Counted from the stretch's first letter, positions 1 to 7,980 are shown. The stretch is 64,000 bases of DNA from an uncultured Christensenella sp. (GCA_949948895.1 CATLHE010000001.1:124001-188000); one strand, 5' to 3'. Translations and numbers: made by a program. Notes: generated from the letters alone by a model not told the origin.

Positions 1-358
1 GATACAGGCGCAACCGCCCTCGAAAAAACTTCAGTCTATCACGCTTTTGTCGGGCGGCGAAAAGACGCTCACCGCCATTGCGATATTGTTTGCAATCCTT
101 AAACTGCGTCCCATGCCGTTCTGTCTTTTGGACGAGATAGAAGCGGCGCTCGACGACGCCAACGTCGGCAGATTCGCGAGCTATCTCAAAAAGTTTTCTC
201 AGGATACGCAGTTTATCGTTATCACGCACAGAAAACCCACTATGGAGCAGACAAACTCGCTTTACGGCGTGACTATGGAAGAAGAAGGCGTGTCGACGAT
301 AGTCTCCGTGCGTCTCGACGAAGCGGTGCGTTCCGCTGTGTCCGTATCGGCGGAGTAA
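1..358 (+). CDS. smc: SMC chromosome segregation ATPase, C-terminal end (5' truncated by window)
   Basis: This is the last ~118 codons of the SMC condensin ATPase; the reading frame is open from base 2 and runs off the left edge, so the in-frame TTG at 47 is internal and not a start. The visible part is the C-terminal ATPase lobe: the ABC signature LLSGGEKTLTA, then the Walker B/D-loop stretch CLLDEIEAALDDANV, then the switch histidine in FIVITHRK. SMC with ScpA/ScpB compacts and separates sister chromosomes. It lies 31 nt upstream of ftsY, the usual smc-ftsY arrangement of Firmicutes, and is probably cotranscribed with it. The family assignment is secure. Confidence 0.96.
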   Translation, partial: IQAQPPSKKLQSITLLSGGEKTLTAIAILFAILKLRPMPFCLLDEIEAALDDANVGRFASYLKKFSQDTQFIVITHRKPTMEQTNSLYGVTMEEEGVSTIVSVRLDEAVRSAVSVSAE

Positions 359-389
359 AGCGATTGCTGCCGTACTTTAAGAGGTTGAA

Positions 390-1295
390 ATGGGCTTTTT
401 TTCAAAGATAAAAGAAGGTCTTAAAAAGACCAAAGAGGCAATAGCCTATAAGCTTAACAAGCTGTTTACGGGCGGCGTTCTTACCGACGATTTTTACGAC
501 GAGCTCGAAGAGATACTCATTACGTCCGATATCGGCGCTGAAACTACAGATACCGTTATGGATAGGCTCAAGGGCGAGATAGACAAAAACCATGTGCGCG
601 ATACGGCGACAGTGCGGACTTTGCTCAAAAAAATACTCGTCGAGCTGTTGGAAGAGAACGAACAGCCCACGTACGAATACCCGCTCGTCATAATGCTTTC
701 GGGCGTGAACGGCGTAGGTAAAACCACGGCGATAGGCAAGCTCGCCAAAAAATTCAAAAAGGCGGGCAAGTCCGTTACGATCGCTGCCGCGGATACGTTC
801 CGCGCCGCCGCGGCCGATCAGCTTACCGTGTGGGCGGAGCGCGCGAATGTCAGGATAATCAAGCACACGGAGGGCGCAGACCCCGCCGCGGTCGTGTTTG
901 ACGCCGCGCAAAGCGTAAAAAGCAAAAACGGCGACGTTTTGTTGGTCGATACCGCGGGTCGGTTGCATAACAAAAAGAACCTCATGGAGGAGCTTAAAAA
1001 GATCTCGCGCGTAGTAGAGCGCGAGTTGCCCGACGCAATGGTCATGAACTATATCGTGCTCGACGCTACGACCGGTCAAAACGCTATCTCGCAGGTGGAA
1101 ATATTCAACGAGGCTATCGATATAGACGGCATAGTGCTTACCAAGCTCGACGGCACGGCAAAAGGCGGCGTAGTGCTTGCTATAGCGGGCGAACTCGGCG
1201 TGCCCGTAGTCTACGTCGGTGTCGGAGAGGGCATAGACGATCTCGAAGACTTTAACGCAGAAGAGTTTGTAAACGGAATAATGGACGAGCAGTGA
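390..1295 (+). CDS. ftsY: Signal recognition particle receptor FtsY
   Basis: FtsY is the membrane-associated SRP receptor GTPase that docks Ffh-ribosome complexes at the translocon. At 301 residues it is the short form, with an NG domain and almost no acidic A domain. Seen in order: the helical N domain (about 1-95), P-loop GVNGVGKTT (105-113), DTFRAAA (135-141), DTAGR (187-191) and TKLDG (251-255), with the C-terminal GVGEGIDDLEDF closing loop. The ATG is preceded by AAGAGG at good spacing. A Rho-independent terminator follows at 1328-1357, so smc-ftsY form one unit and ylxM-ffh the next. Confidence 0.97.
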   Translation: MGFFSKIKEGLKKTKEAIAYKLNKLFTGGVLTDDFYDELEEILITSDIGAETTDTVMDRLKGEIDKNHVRDTATVRTLLKKILVELLEENEQPTYEYPLVIMLSGVNGVGKTTAIGKLAKKFKKAGKSVTIAAADTFRAAAADQLTVWAERANVRIIKHTEGADPAAVVFDAAQSVKSKNGDVLLVDTAGRLHNKKNLMEELKKISRVVERELPDAMVMNYIVLDATTGQNAISQVEIFNEAIDIDGIVLTKLDGTAKGGVVLAIAGELGVPVVYVGVGEGIDDLEDFNAEEFVNGIMDEQ

Positions 1296-1327
1296 GCTTA
1301 AATCTTAAAAATACCGAGTAAATAGTG

Positions 1328-1357
1328 TCCGCGTTGCGTTGTGCGCGCGGATTTTTT
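1328..1357 (+). terminator. Rho-independent terminator after ftsY
   Basis: The arms TCCGCG (1328-1333) and CGCGGA (1346-1351) pair around a 12-nt loop and are followed directly by a run of six T (1352-1357). It lies 33 nt past the ftsY stop and separates smc-ftsY from the ylxM promoter. Confidence 0.85.
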
Positions 1358-1399
1358 GTGAAATATTTTTTAAAAATATTAAAATCGTGTAAAAAACGC

Positions 1400-1428
1400 T
1401 TGATATTGTAATTATAACGGTGTATAAT
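1400..1428 (+). promoter_or_regulatory. Sigma-A type promoter of ylxM-ffh
   Basis: TTGATA (1400-1405), 17 nt, TATAAT (1423-1428). The -35 box is preceded by AAAAAACGC, a flank shared with several other promoters of this window. The predicted start near 1435 gives a leader of only ~20 nt with no Shine-Dalgarno sequence ahead of ylxM. Confidence 0.8.
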
Positions 1429-1435
1429 AGCTGTA

Positions 1436-1449
1436 AAGTCATTTGACTT
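1436..1449 (+). promoter_or_regulatory. Palindrome AAGTCA-TT-TGACTT at the ylxM start, candidate operator
   Basis: A perfect 6+6 inverted repeat lies between the predicted transcription start and the ylxM ATG (1456). The same AAGTCA/TGACTT core recurs as a longer palindrome over the hpf promoter at 49982-50000, and its right arm contains TTTGACT, the complement of a CtsR heptad. A protein-binding role is inference. Confidence 0.4.
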
Positions 1450-1455
1450 AACAGT

Positions 1456-1779
1456 ATGGGTAAAGATCTTAGCATAAGCAGGTTGTGCGACGCGTACGGC
1501 GGCTTGCTGACCGAACATCGGCGCGATATCATTCGCAGTTACTATGACGACGATCTTTCGCTATCGGAAATAGCCGAAAACGGCGGAGTTTCGCGTCAAG
1601 CGGCGTTATGCAGTATACGCCAAGCGGAAAAGGCGCTCAAAGACTGTGAAAGCAAGGTTGGGTATATTAAAAAAGTCGATGCGATAACCGCGGAGCTTAC
1701 CGCGATCTCAAAAGCGCTCGACGACGGCGATGTGCAAACGGCAAAGTCGCGTCTCGATGCGATCATCAAAGATATATAA
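1456..1779 (+). CDS. ylxM: YlxM-family helix-turn-helix protein (SRP-associated)
   Basis: This 107-residue protein matches the YlxM/p13 family, small HTH proteins almost always encoded directly upstream of ffh and thought to modulate the SRP. The sigma-70 region-4-like HTH is visible at about residues 37-57 (LSLSEIAENGGVSRQA). The C-terminal half is helical and charged. ffh follows after 11 nt. There is no recognisable ribosome site before the ATG, and the transcript leader predicted from the promoter at 1400-1428 is very short, so initiation may be weak or unusual. The family call rests on size, the HTH and the neighbouring ffh. Confidence 0.88.
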   Translation: MGKDLSISRLCDAYGGLLTEHRRDIIRSYYDDDLSLSEIAENGGVSRQAALCSIRQAEKALKDCESKVGYIKKVDAITAELTAISKALDDGDVQTAKSRLDAIIKDI

Positions 1780-1790
1780 CGGAGCGTGAT

Positions 1791-3134
1791 ATGGGACTTT
1801 TCTCATCGCTTGCCGAAAAGCTCGGCAATGTGTTTTCCAAAATAACGTCGCGCGGTAAGCTTACCGAAGGCGATATAAAGCAGGCGATGCGCGAGATACG
1901 CATTGCGCTTTTGGAAGCCGACGTAAACTATGCGGTCGTAAAGGACTTTGTTTCCAAAGTTTCGGAAAAAGCCGTAGGCGAAGCCGTTTTAAAATCGCTT
2001 ACGCCCGGGCAACAGGTTGTAAAAATAGTAAACGACGAGCTCGTAGAACTCATGGGCTCGACAAACAGCAAGCTCGAAGTCTCGTCAAAACCGCCTACAG
2101 TAATACTTATGTGCGGTTTGCAGGGCGCGGGCAAAACGACTTTTTGCGGCAAGCTCGGCGGATATTTATTAAAGCAGGGTAAAAAACCGATGTTCGCGGC
2201 ATGCGACGTTTACCGTCCTGCGGCGATAAATCAGTTGCAGGTAGTCGGTAAAAAAGTCAATATACCGGTGTTCGAGCAGGGCGCTGGCAATCCCGTCAAA
2301 ATAGCGGCTAACGCCGTTGAAGAAGCGAAAAAGCTCGGCTACGACACGGTTATCGTCGATACGGCGGGTCGATTGCATATAAACGAGCAGCTTATGACCG
2401 AGCTCAAAGAGATCAAGCAAAAGACCGCTCCGACGGAGATATTGCTCACGGTCGATGCGATGACAGGTCAGGACGCGGTAAACGTTGCCAAAACGTTTAA
2501 CGACGAACTCGATATAACGGGTGTTATCCTTACTAAATTGGATGGCGACACGCGCGGCGGCGCGGCACTGTCAATAAGGTCGGTAACGGGCAAACCCATC
2601 AAGTTCTGCGGCACGGGTGAAAAGCCGACCGATATCGAGCCGTTCTATCCCGACCGTATGGCGTCGAGAATACTCGGCATGGGCGACGTGCTCACTCTTA
2701 TAGAAAAAGCGCAAAACGCCGTTTCCGAAGAGGAAATGAAAAAACTCGAAAAGCGTATGCGCGAAAACAAGTTTACGCTCGAGGACTTTTTGACGCAGTT
2801 CAAGTCGCTAGCCAAGATGGGCGATATCAACGACGTAGTGGCAATGATACCCGGCATGAACCGCGCCAACGTCGATTCGCGAGCGATAGACGAACGTATC
2901 AATAAATACAAATCGATAATACTGTCGATGACGCCGCAGGAACGCAATCATCCCGAAATAATCAAGTCATCACGCCGTAAACGCATAGCGGCGGGCAGCG
3001 GCACGACAGTGCAGGAAGTAAACGCATTATTAAAGCAGTACGACCAGACCCGCGAAATGATGCGCGCCGCAAACTCGGGCAAGCTCCCGCAAATGCAGCA
3101 AAAAATAGTCCGTCAAAAACGGCGGTTCAGATAA
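1791..3134 (+). CDS. ffh: Signal recognition particle protein Ffh
   Basis: Ffh is the SRP54 GTPase that binds 4.5S/6S SRP RNA and signal peptides on translating ribosomes. At 447 residues it is full length: N domain (1-~95), G domain with GLQGAGKTT (109-117), DVYRPAAI (139-146), DTAGR (190-194) and TKLDGDTRGGAAL (from ~246), and a methionine-rich M domain from ~300 with the RNA-binding SSRRKRIAAGSGT segment. The tail PQMQQKIVRQKRR is basic. The stop codon lies inside the first copy of a 37-bp direct repeat (3131-3167). Confidence 0.98.
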   Translation: MGLFSSLAEKLGNVFSKITSRGKLTEGDIKQAMREIRIALLEADVNYAVVKDFVSKVSEKAVGEAVLKSLTPGQQVVKIVNDELVELMGSTNSKLEVSSKPPTVILMCGLQGAGKTTFCGKLGGYLLKQGKKPMFAACDVYRPAAINQLQVVGKKVNIPVFEQGAGNPVKIAANAVEEAKKLGYDTVIVDTAGRLHINEQLMTELKEIKQKTAPTEILLTVDAMTGQDAVNVAKTFNDELDITGVILTKLDGDTRGGAALSIRSVTGKPIKFCGTGEKPTDIEPFYPDRMASRILGMGDVLTLIEKAQNAVSEEEMKKLEKRMRENKFTLEDFLTQFKSLAKMGDINDVVAMIPGMNRANVDSRAIDERINKYKSIILSMTPQERNHPEIIKSSRRKRIAAGSGTTVQEVNALLKQYDQTREMMRAANSGKLPQMQQKIVRQKRRFR

Positions 3135-3167
3135 AGCCGTTAGTCGGGTGTATAGTAAATATCACCA
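3131..3167 (+). repeat. 37-bp direct repeat, copy 1 (overlaps ffh stop)
   Basis: The copy reads ATAAAGCCGTTAGTCGGGTG and continues through TATAGTAAATATCACCA. An identical copy lies at 3219-3255, 51 bp further on. Its second to fourth bases are the ffh TAA. There is no third copy in the window. Confidence 0.9.
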
Positions 3168-3218
3168 CAACCCAAACGCTTGAAACGCCGAAAGACCGGC
3201 GACAAGAAATAAAAACAA

Positions 3219-3255
3219 ATAAAGCCGTTAGTCGGGTGTATAGTAAATATCACCA
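3219..3255 (+). repeat. 37-bp direct repeat, copy 2 (rpsP leader)
   Basis: It is identical over all 37 bases to 3131-3167. It sits 37 bp before the rpsP start codon, so it is within the rpsP leader if transcription reads through from ffh. The 51-bp spacer contains GCCGAAAGACCGGC, a small possible hairpin. Confidence 0.9.
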
Positions 3256-3292
3256 ACAAAAGTAAATACACGGCAAGTAAAAAGGAGAAAAC

Positions 3293-3583
3293 ATGGTTAA
3301 AATCAGACTCACACGCCTCGGCGATCACAAATCCCCGTTCTACCGCATAATCGTAGCGGACTCACGTTCGCCCCGCGACGGCAGATTCATCGAGGTGCTC
3401 GGCACGTACGATCCGCACCTTGACGACGGGCTCAAACTCGATGCCGACAAAGCCAAGGACTGGATCAAGAAAGGCGCGCAACCGACCGACACTGTTCGCT
3501 CGTTGCTTGTAGACGCGGGCGTATTGGAGACCAAAAAATCCACGCAAAAGACCAAAGTCGAAAAGAAAAAGAAGGCGGAATAG
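3293..3583 (+). CDS. rpsP: 30S ribosomal protein S16
   Basis: S16 (96 residues) stabilises the 5' domain of 16S rRNA during 30S assembly. The N-terminus [19 protein letters not shown] and the following [14 protein letters not shown] are diagnostic. The C-terminal tail is lysine-rich ([13 protein letters not shown]). AAAGGAG lies 6 nt before the ATG. It heads the rpsP-khpA-rimM-trmD group, with spacers of only 3 and 1 nt to the next genes. The 158-nt gap from ffh carries the 37-bp direct repeat pair and no clear terminator, so this group may be read through from ffh. Confidence 0.98.
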   Translation: MVKIRLTRLGDHKSPFYRIIVADSRSPRDGRFIEVLGTYDPHLDDGLKLDADKAKDWIKKGAQPTDTVRSLLVDAGVLETKKSTQKTKVEKKKKAE

Positions 3584-3586
3584 TCG

Positions 3587-3805
3587 ATGGTCGAGCTGGT
3601 TAAATACATGGTCGCTTCGCTTGTCGACAATACCGACGAGGTCAGCGTTACCGAGGAAGGCGAAACCGTTAGGATTCGCGTTGCCAAGGACGACGTCGGC
3701 AAGATAATCGGCAAGCAAGGCAGACTGATAAAGGCGATCCGTTCCGTTGTAAAGGCGGCTTCCGTCAAGCTCGGAAAAAACTATACCGTCGAAATCGACG
3801 AGTAA
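3587..3805 (+). CDS. khpA: KH-domain RNA-binding protein KhpA (YlqC)
   Basis: This 72-residue single KH-domain protein has the RNA-gripping GxxG loop as IIGKQGRLIKAIR in the middle. KhpA forms a complex with KhpB/Jag and binds many RNAs, affecting cell division and elongation in Gram-positive bacteria. Its position between rpsP and rimM is the standard Firmicutes arrangement. The gene is packed 3 nt after rpsP and 1 nt before rimM. Confidence 0.94.
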   Translation: MVELVKYMVASLVDNTDEVSVTEEGETVRIRVAKDDVGKIIGKQGRLIKAIRSVVKAASVKLGKNYTVEIDE

Positions 3806-3806
3806 T

Positions 3807-4313
3807 ATGTTGATCGGGCAAATTTTAAAACCACAAGGCATACGCGGCGAACTCAAAGTCAAACCCATGACTTCCGATCCGTCGCGTTTTTGCGTGCTTG
3901 AAACGGTAAGCATAAAAGGTAAGCCGTACAGGATAGCAAAAGCGCGCGTAACGGGCGGCGACGTGTACATAACGCTTGACGGCGTGATAGACAGAAACGC
4001 GGCGGAGCTTCTTCGCGGCGCTGATATCGAGATAGAGCGCGAAAACGCTGTAAAGACCGAAAAAGGCGAGTTTTTTATAGCCGACCTTATCGGCTGCGCG
4101 CTTGTTGCGCGCCGTAACGGAGCATTGGAGCGCATAGGCGTGATAGACCGCGTCGAGTCATTCGGCGCGGCGGACGTTTTTACGGTAAGCACGGAGCGCG
4201 GCGGCATGTCGTTTGCTTTTATCAAGGCGCTTGGCGCCGAGTACGATGAGAATACCCGCACGTTTTTTGTAGACGGCGACGCGCTCGATACGGTGGCGGT
4301 CTATGAAGATTAG
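3807..4313 (+). CDS. rimM: 16S rRNA processing protein RimM
   Basis: RimM (168 residues) is an S19-binding factor for maturation of the 30S head. The N-terminal barrel begins LIGQILKPQGIRGELKVKP, the family hallmark; the C-terminal PRC-barrel-like half (about 95-168) includes a YDENTRTFFVDGDAL segment. It starts 1 nt after khpA and overlaps trmD by 11 nt, so translation of the four genes is likely coupled. No unusual features are seen. Confidence 0.95.
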   Translation: MLIGQILKPQGIRGELKVKPMTSDPSRFCVLETVSIKGKPYRIAKARVTGGDVYITLDGVIDRNAAELLRGADIEIERENAVKTEKGEFFIADLIGCALVARRNGALERIGVIDRVESFGAADVFTVSTERGGMSFAFIKALGAEYDENTRTFFVDGDALDTVAVYED

Positions 4314-5022
4314 AGTATTGACGCTGTTTCCCGCCATGTTCGACGCGCTCGGCGAGAGCATTATGGGAAGAGCCATAAAAAAAGGCGTTATCGATTTTAA
4401 AGCGGTGGATATCCGAGCGTACAGCAAGGACAAGCACGGTAAGTGCGACGATACGCCGTATGGCGGCGGCGCGGGCATGGTAATGACCCCGCAGCCCATT
4501 TACGACTGCATAAACGCGATAGACCCCGACCATGAGTATCTGAGGATATTCACTTCGCCCGTAGGCGACAGGCTGTGCGACGGCATGGCGCGCGAGCTCG
4601 CTCAGACAGACAAGCTGATGATACTGTGCGGGCATTACGAAGGCGTCGATCGGCGCGTTATCGATCTATGTATCGACAGGGAGATTTCGATAGGCGATTA
4701 TGTACTTTCGGGCGGCGAGCTTGCCGCTATGTGCATAGTGGACGCCGCTGCGCGGTTTGTCGACGGCGTTTTGGGCAAAAGCGAATCGCACGAAACCGAG
4801 AGCTTTTCCGACGGGTTGTTGGAATATCCGCAGTATACCCGTCCGCCCGAATTTATGGGCTTGAAAGTCCCCGAAGTTTTGCAGAGCGGCGATCATAAAA
4901 AAGTGGACAAGTACCGCAGAGAATGCAGCGAGCGTCTTACAAAAGAGCGCCGCGCCGACCTGTGGGAAAAACTGCAAAACGAAAAAAAGCTCGGTGACAA
5001 GGACAGCGGTGGAGGCGTATGA
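4303..5022 (+). CDS. trmD: tRNA (guanine-N1-)-methyltransferase TrmD
   Basis: TrmD (239 residues) methylates G37 of tRNAs using SAM to prevent +1 frameshifting. Seen: the N-terminal MKIRVLTLFPAMFDALGES, the knot-forming SAM site YVLSGGELAAM, and the conserved SHETESFSDGLLEYPQYTRP region. It overlaps rimM by 11 nt, and its TGA overlaps the rbgA start. In many Firmicutes rplS sits between trmD and rbgA; here it is absent and is found alone at 30987. Confidence 0.97.
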   Translation: MKIRVLTLFPAMFDALGESIMGRAIKKGVIDFKAVDIRAYSKDKHGKCDDTPYGGGAGMVMTPQPIYDCINAIDPDHEYLRIFTSPVGDRLCDGMARELAQTDKLMILCGHYEGVDRRVIDLCIDREISIGDYVLSGGELAAMCIVDAAARFVDGVLGKSESHETESFSDGLLEYPQYTRPPEFMGLKVPEVLQSGDHKKVDKYRRECSERLTKERRADLWEKLQNEKKLGDKDSGGGV

Positions 5023-5864
5023 TGGAAATAAATTGGTTTCCCGGGCACATGGCAAGATCGACGCGCGAGATCGAGTCGAGTTTGAAAGCGTGCGATTGTG
5101 TAGTATACGTGCTCGACAGCCGCGCTGTGCGCTCGTGCTTCAATCCCAAGTTCGACGGCATGATAAACGCGCCTATCGTGTATCTGCTCAATAAGTGTGA
5201 TACCGTCGAGCGGACTGTTACCGATGCGTGGGTCAAGACCCTTACAAACGGCAAAAACACCGCTATCGCGACAAACGGCACTGACGCGGGATGCAGAAAG
5301 AAACTGATCGCGGCTATCAAAAACGCGTGTCGTGAAACGTTGGAACGGCAAAAGCGAAGAGGTCTGAACGCGCATGCTCGCGCCGTGGTAGTCGGCGTTC
5401 CAAATACGGGAAAGTCCACAGTAATAAACACGCTTTGCGGCAAAGCAAGACTCGATACGGGCAACCGCGCGGGCGTTACGCGCAGCGTCGTATGGGCGCG
5501 CGTTGACGAAACGCTCGACGTTTTGGACACGCCGGGCACGCTGTATCCCAAAATATCGGATAGGCGCGTCGGCGAAAACCTAGCCATTATAGGAAGCATA
5601 AAAGACGAAGTATTAGACAAAACGGAGCTTGCGCTCGCGCTTATCGAGCGATTGAACGGTATCGACGTCAATATTCTGCAAACCCGATACGGCCGAGCGG
5701 TGGAAGCCTGCGACGGTTTGGAGACGATAGCATTGTCGCGAGGGTTCAAGATCCGCGGCGGTCAGCCCGATACCGAGCGCGCTGCGGCGATCATTCTCGA
5801 CGATTACAGAAAATGCAGGCTCGGAAAAATAGCATTGGAAAAGTGTGAGGACTATGAAGGATAA
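5022..5864 (+). CDS. rbgA: Ribosome biogenesis GTPase RbgA (YlqF)
   Basis: RbgA (280 residues) is a circularly permuted GTPase needed for late 50S assembly. The N-terminal INWFPGHMARSTREI is characteristic. The G motifs come in permuted order: G4 NKCD (57-60), then G1 GVPNTGKST (125-133), then G3 DTPG (169-172). The ATG at 5022 is preferred over the adjacent one at 5019; GGAGG lies at 5010-5014. It overlaps the trmD stop and runs into rnhB, matching the conserved ylqF-rnhB pair. Confidence 0.95.
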   Translation: MEINWFPGHMARSTREIESSLKACDCVVYVLDSRAVRSCFNPKFDGMINAPIVYLLNKCDTVERTVTDAWVKTLTNGKNTAIATNGTDAGCRKKLIAAIKNACRETLERQKRRGLNAHARAVVVGVPNTGKSTVINTLCGKARLDTGNRAGVTRSVVWARVDETLDVLDTPGTLYPKISDRRVGENLAIIGSIKDEVLDKTELALALIERLNGIDVNILQTRYGRAVEACDGLETIALSRGFKIRGGQPDTERAAAIILDDYRKCRLGKIALEKCEDYEG

Positions 5865-6504
5865 CGCGGCGGTGATTGCGCGAGCGGAAGAGCTTGCGCG
5901 CTTTGACGACGGCTACGGCAAGCTTGTTTGCGGTGTGGATGAAGCGGGACGGGGTCCGCTTGCGGGACCGCTTTCGGTATGCGCGTGCATTATGCCGCAC
6001 GACGCGCTTATCGCGGAGATAGACGACAGTAAGAAACTGAGCGAAAAAAAACGCGAGGAATTGTTTGACAAGATAACCGCCGTCGCAGATTACTGCGTGG
6101 TGCTTATAGACGAGCGCACGATAGATAAAATAAATATTTTGGAAGCGACCAAACTCGGCATGAAACGCGCGATAGAAGGTCTGAAAAAACGCCCCGATCA
6201 CGCGGTCGTAGACGCGGTAAAAGGTCTCGATACCGTCGTGCCGTACAGTTCAATAGTCAAGTGCGACGCCAAGAGTTATGCGACCGCCGCCGCATCGATA
6301 ATTGCTAAGGTAACGCGCGACAGATTGATGCGCGAACTGCACGAAAAATACCCGCAGTACGGGTTTATAAAGAATAAAGGGTACGGCACTGCGGAGCATA
6401 TAGCGGCGTTAAAGGCGTTTGGCGCGACGCCCGTGCACCGAGTAAGCTTTATCGGTCATTTTGTCGACGCGGAAAACGAGCAAAACGCAGGCGACGGAGC
6501 ATAG
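5854..6504 (+). CDS. rnhB: Ribonuclease HII
   Basis: RNase HII cuts the RNA strand of RNA-DNA hybrids and removes misincorporated ribonucleotides. The catalytic DEAGRGPLAGP motif is near residue 30, followed by the DDSKKLSEKKRE segment, the metal-binding aspartate in AVVDAVKG, and NKGYGTAEHIAALKAFGATPVHR. I chose the ATG at 5854 because GAGGA lies just upstream; a GTG at 5845 is a less likely alternative. It overlaps rbgA by 11 nt and is followed by yraN after 1 nt. Confidence 0.96.
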   Translation: MKDNAAVIARAEELARFDDGYGKLVCGVDEAGRGPLAGPLSVCACIMPHDALIAEIDDSKKLSEKKREELFDKITAVADYCVVLIDERTIDKINILEATKLGMKRAIEGLKKRPDHAVVDAVKGLDTVVPYSSIVKCDAKSYATAAASIIAKVTRDRLMRELHEKYPQYGFIKNKGYGTAEHIAALKAFGATPVHRVSFIGHFVDAENEQNAGDGA

Positions 6505-6505
6505 A

Positions 6506-6883
6506 ATGAAAGACAGAAAAAAACGTGTAAACAAGAGCGGAAAAACGGGCGAGGATATCGCCGTAAAATATCTGGAAACGCACGGCTATCGAGTGCTTGA
6601 CAGGAATTTTACGACCGATATAGGCGAGGTCGATATCTTTGTAACGGACGACCGTACGCTCATATCCGTCGAAGTAAAATCGAGACTGTCGCTCGAATAC
6701 GGCAAGCCCGTCGAAGCGGTTGGTCACGACAAAGTAAAAAAGATAACACAGGTGACTTCGCAGTATATCAAGAAATATAGGTTGTTCGGCGTTCCCGTGC
6801 GCTTCGACGTCGTGGAAGTATATCTCGAGGATAAAACAGTCAATCACATTAAAAATGCGTTTGACAGTTATCTCAATTATTGA
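6506..6883 (+). CDS. yraN: YraN family (UPF0102) endonuclease-like protein
   Basis: This 125-residue protein has the YraN restriction-endonuclease-like fold signature: GEDIAVKYLETHGYRVLDRNF, then GEVDIF and VEVKSR, the D...ExK-type residues of the PD-(D/E)XK superfamily. Its cellular role is unresolved, although an rnhB-yraN pairing is common. The ATG at 6506 follows CGGAGC; an upstream in-frame ATG at 6461 lies inside rnhB and lacks a ribosome site. It is the last gene of this operon; 130 nt separate it from atpB. Confidence 0.93.
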   Translation: MKDRKKRVNKSGKTGEDIAVKYLETHGYRVLDRNFTTDIGEVDIFVTDDRTLISVEVKSRLSLEYGKPVEAVGHDKVKKITQVTSQYIKKYRLFGVPVRFDVVEVYLEDKTVNHIKNAFDSYLNY

Positions 6884-7017
6884 TAAGTGTTTTAGTCTGA
6901 CAGTATATAAACGTGCCGCTTAGTCTCGGCTGTTGATAAATAGTAAGCGAGAAAAATTTTTACGCGCGTTTTTAAACAGTTGACTTTTTATGCGGAGGAG
7001 TGCTATATTATTCGGCG

Positions 7018-7677
7018 ATGGGAGAATTGCCTTCAATCGCACCCAAGGTGCTTTACAGCGTAGGAGATTTCGACTTTACGGTGACCATGTTTACGACATT
7101 GGTCGTTTCCGCGTTGCTTATTATTTTTGCCGTGGTCGTGCGCGTCGCTTGTATACCGCGCTGGGAAAAAGATTTTAAGCATACGTCGGTCTTAAGGTCG
7201 TTTCTAGAATGGGCAGTCGGAATGTTCTCGTCCAATTCGGACGAGATGACCGACAAGTACTCGCGCGCAGTAGGTCCGTTGTATTTCGGGTGTTCGGCAT
7301 TTATCATGTTCGGCGTGCTTGCCGAGCTTTTTGGGCTCAGATCGCCGTTGTCCGATCTTAACTGTGATATCGTTTTGGGCGCCGTAACGTTTGTTATGGT
7401 GCAAACTCTTGGCATATTAAAGCATAGAGCGAGACGGCTGAAACACTTTGCGCCCGTCATACCGCTCGTGACAGATTGCGTCGTTCCGTTCTCTATGGCG
7501 CTGAGACTTTTCGGCAGCGTGTTCTCCGGATATTTGATAATGGAGATAGTTTACGGATTTTGTCCGTACATTCTGCCCGTTGCGCTGGAACCGTTATTCA
7601 CGCTGTTTCACGCGCTCATTCAATCGTACGTATTTATGTTCTTATCGATGAACTTTATCAACGAAGCCATCGAATAA
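7018..7677 (+). CDS. atpB: F-type ATP synthase subunit a
   Basis: Subunit a is the membrane stator half-channel that passes ions to the c-ring. Five or more hydrophobic helices are visible, and the essential arginine is in SMALRLFGSVFSGYLIM. The start is uncertain: GGAGG at 6994-6998 abuts a GTG at 7000 and lies 19 nt before the ATG at 7018 used here. It heads the operon atpB-E-F-(H')A-G-D-C. No atpI/atpZ is seen upstream; the 130-nt gap holds a CGCTTA/TAAGCG inverted repeat but no convincing promoter. Confidence 0.93.
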   Translation: MGELPSIAPKVLYSVGDFDFTVTMFTTLVVSALLIIFAVVVRVACIPRWEKDFKHTSVLRSFLEWAVGMFSSNSDEMTDKYSRAVGPLYFGCSAFIMFGVLAELFGLRSPLSDLNCDIVLGAVTFVMVQTLGILKHRARRLKHFAPVIPLVTDCVVPFSMALRLFGSVFSGYLIMEIVYGFCPYILPVALEPLFTLFHALIQSYVFMFLSMNFINEAIE

Positions 7678-7689
7678 CAGGAGGTAATT

Positions 7690-7956
7690 ATGCAAGCAAT
7701 TATAAATGCGATCATGCCCATCGTCTCGATGCTTGGCGTTGACGGATTCGCGGCAGTCGGCGCGGGTCTTGCCGCGCTTGCGTGTATCGGCGCGGGTCTC
7801 GGTATGGGTATCTCTACAGGTAAGGCGGTAGAGGGCATAGCGCGTCAGCCGGAAGCGCATAAGCAGATACGGTCTACGCTGTTCATAGGTTTGGCGTTTT
7901 GCGAAACGACGGCTATATACGGCGTGTTCATAGCGATCATGCTGTTGGTAATGTGA
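7690..7956 (+). CDS. atpE: F-type ATP synthase subunit c
   Basis: Subunit c (88 residues) is the rotor hairpin. Helix 1 is glycine-rich ([12 protein letters not shown]), the loop is ARQPEA, and the ion carrier is Glu72 in FCETTAIYG. Thr73, Thr74 and Tyr77 align with Ser66, Thr67 and Tyr70 of the Na+ site of Ilyobacter tartaricus, but the Gln32 position is Met39 here. The coupling ion therefore cannot be read from sequence alone. GGAGG lies 6 nt before the ATG, the strongest ribosome site of the operon, as expected for the most abundant subunit. Confidence 0.96.
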   Translation: MQAIINAIMPIVSMLGVDGFAAVGAGLAALACIGAGLGMGISTGKAVEGIARQPEAHKQIRSTLFIGLAFCETTAIYGVFIAIMLLVM

Positions 7957-7980
7957 TAGCCGTTCGTTGAGGTCGCGTAT

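Noticed and set aside
3131-3255. CRISPR-like pair of repeats
   Set aside because: Only two copies, with a 51-bp spacer inside an operon junction, no cas genes and no further units.
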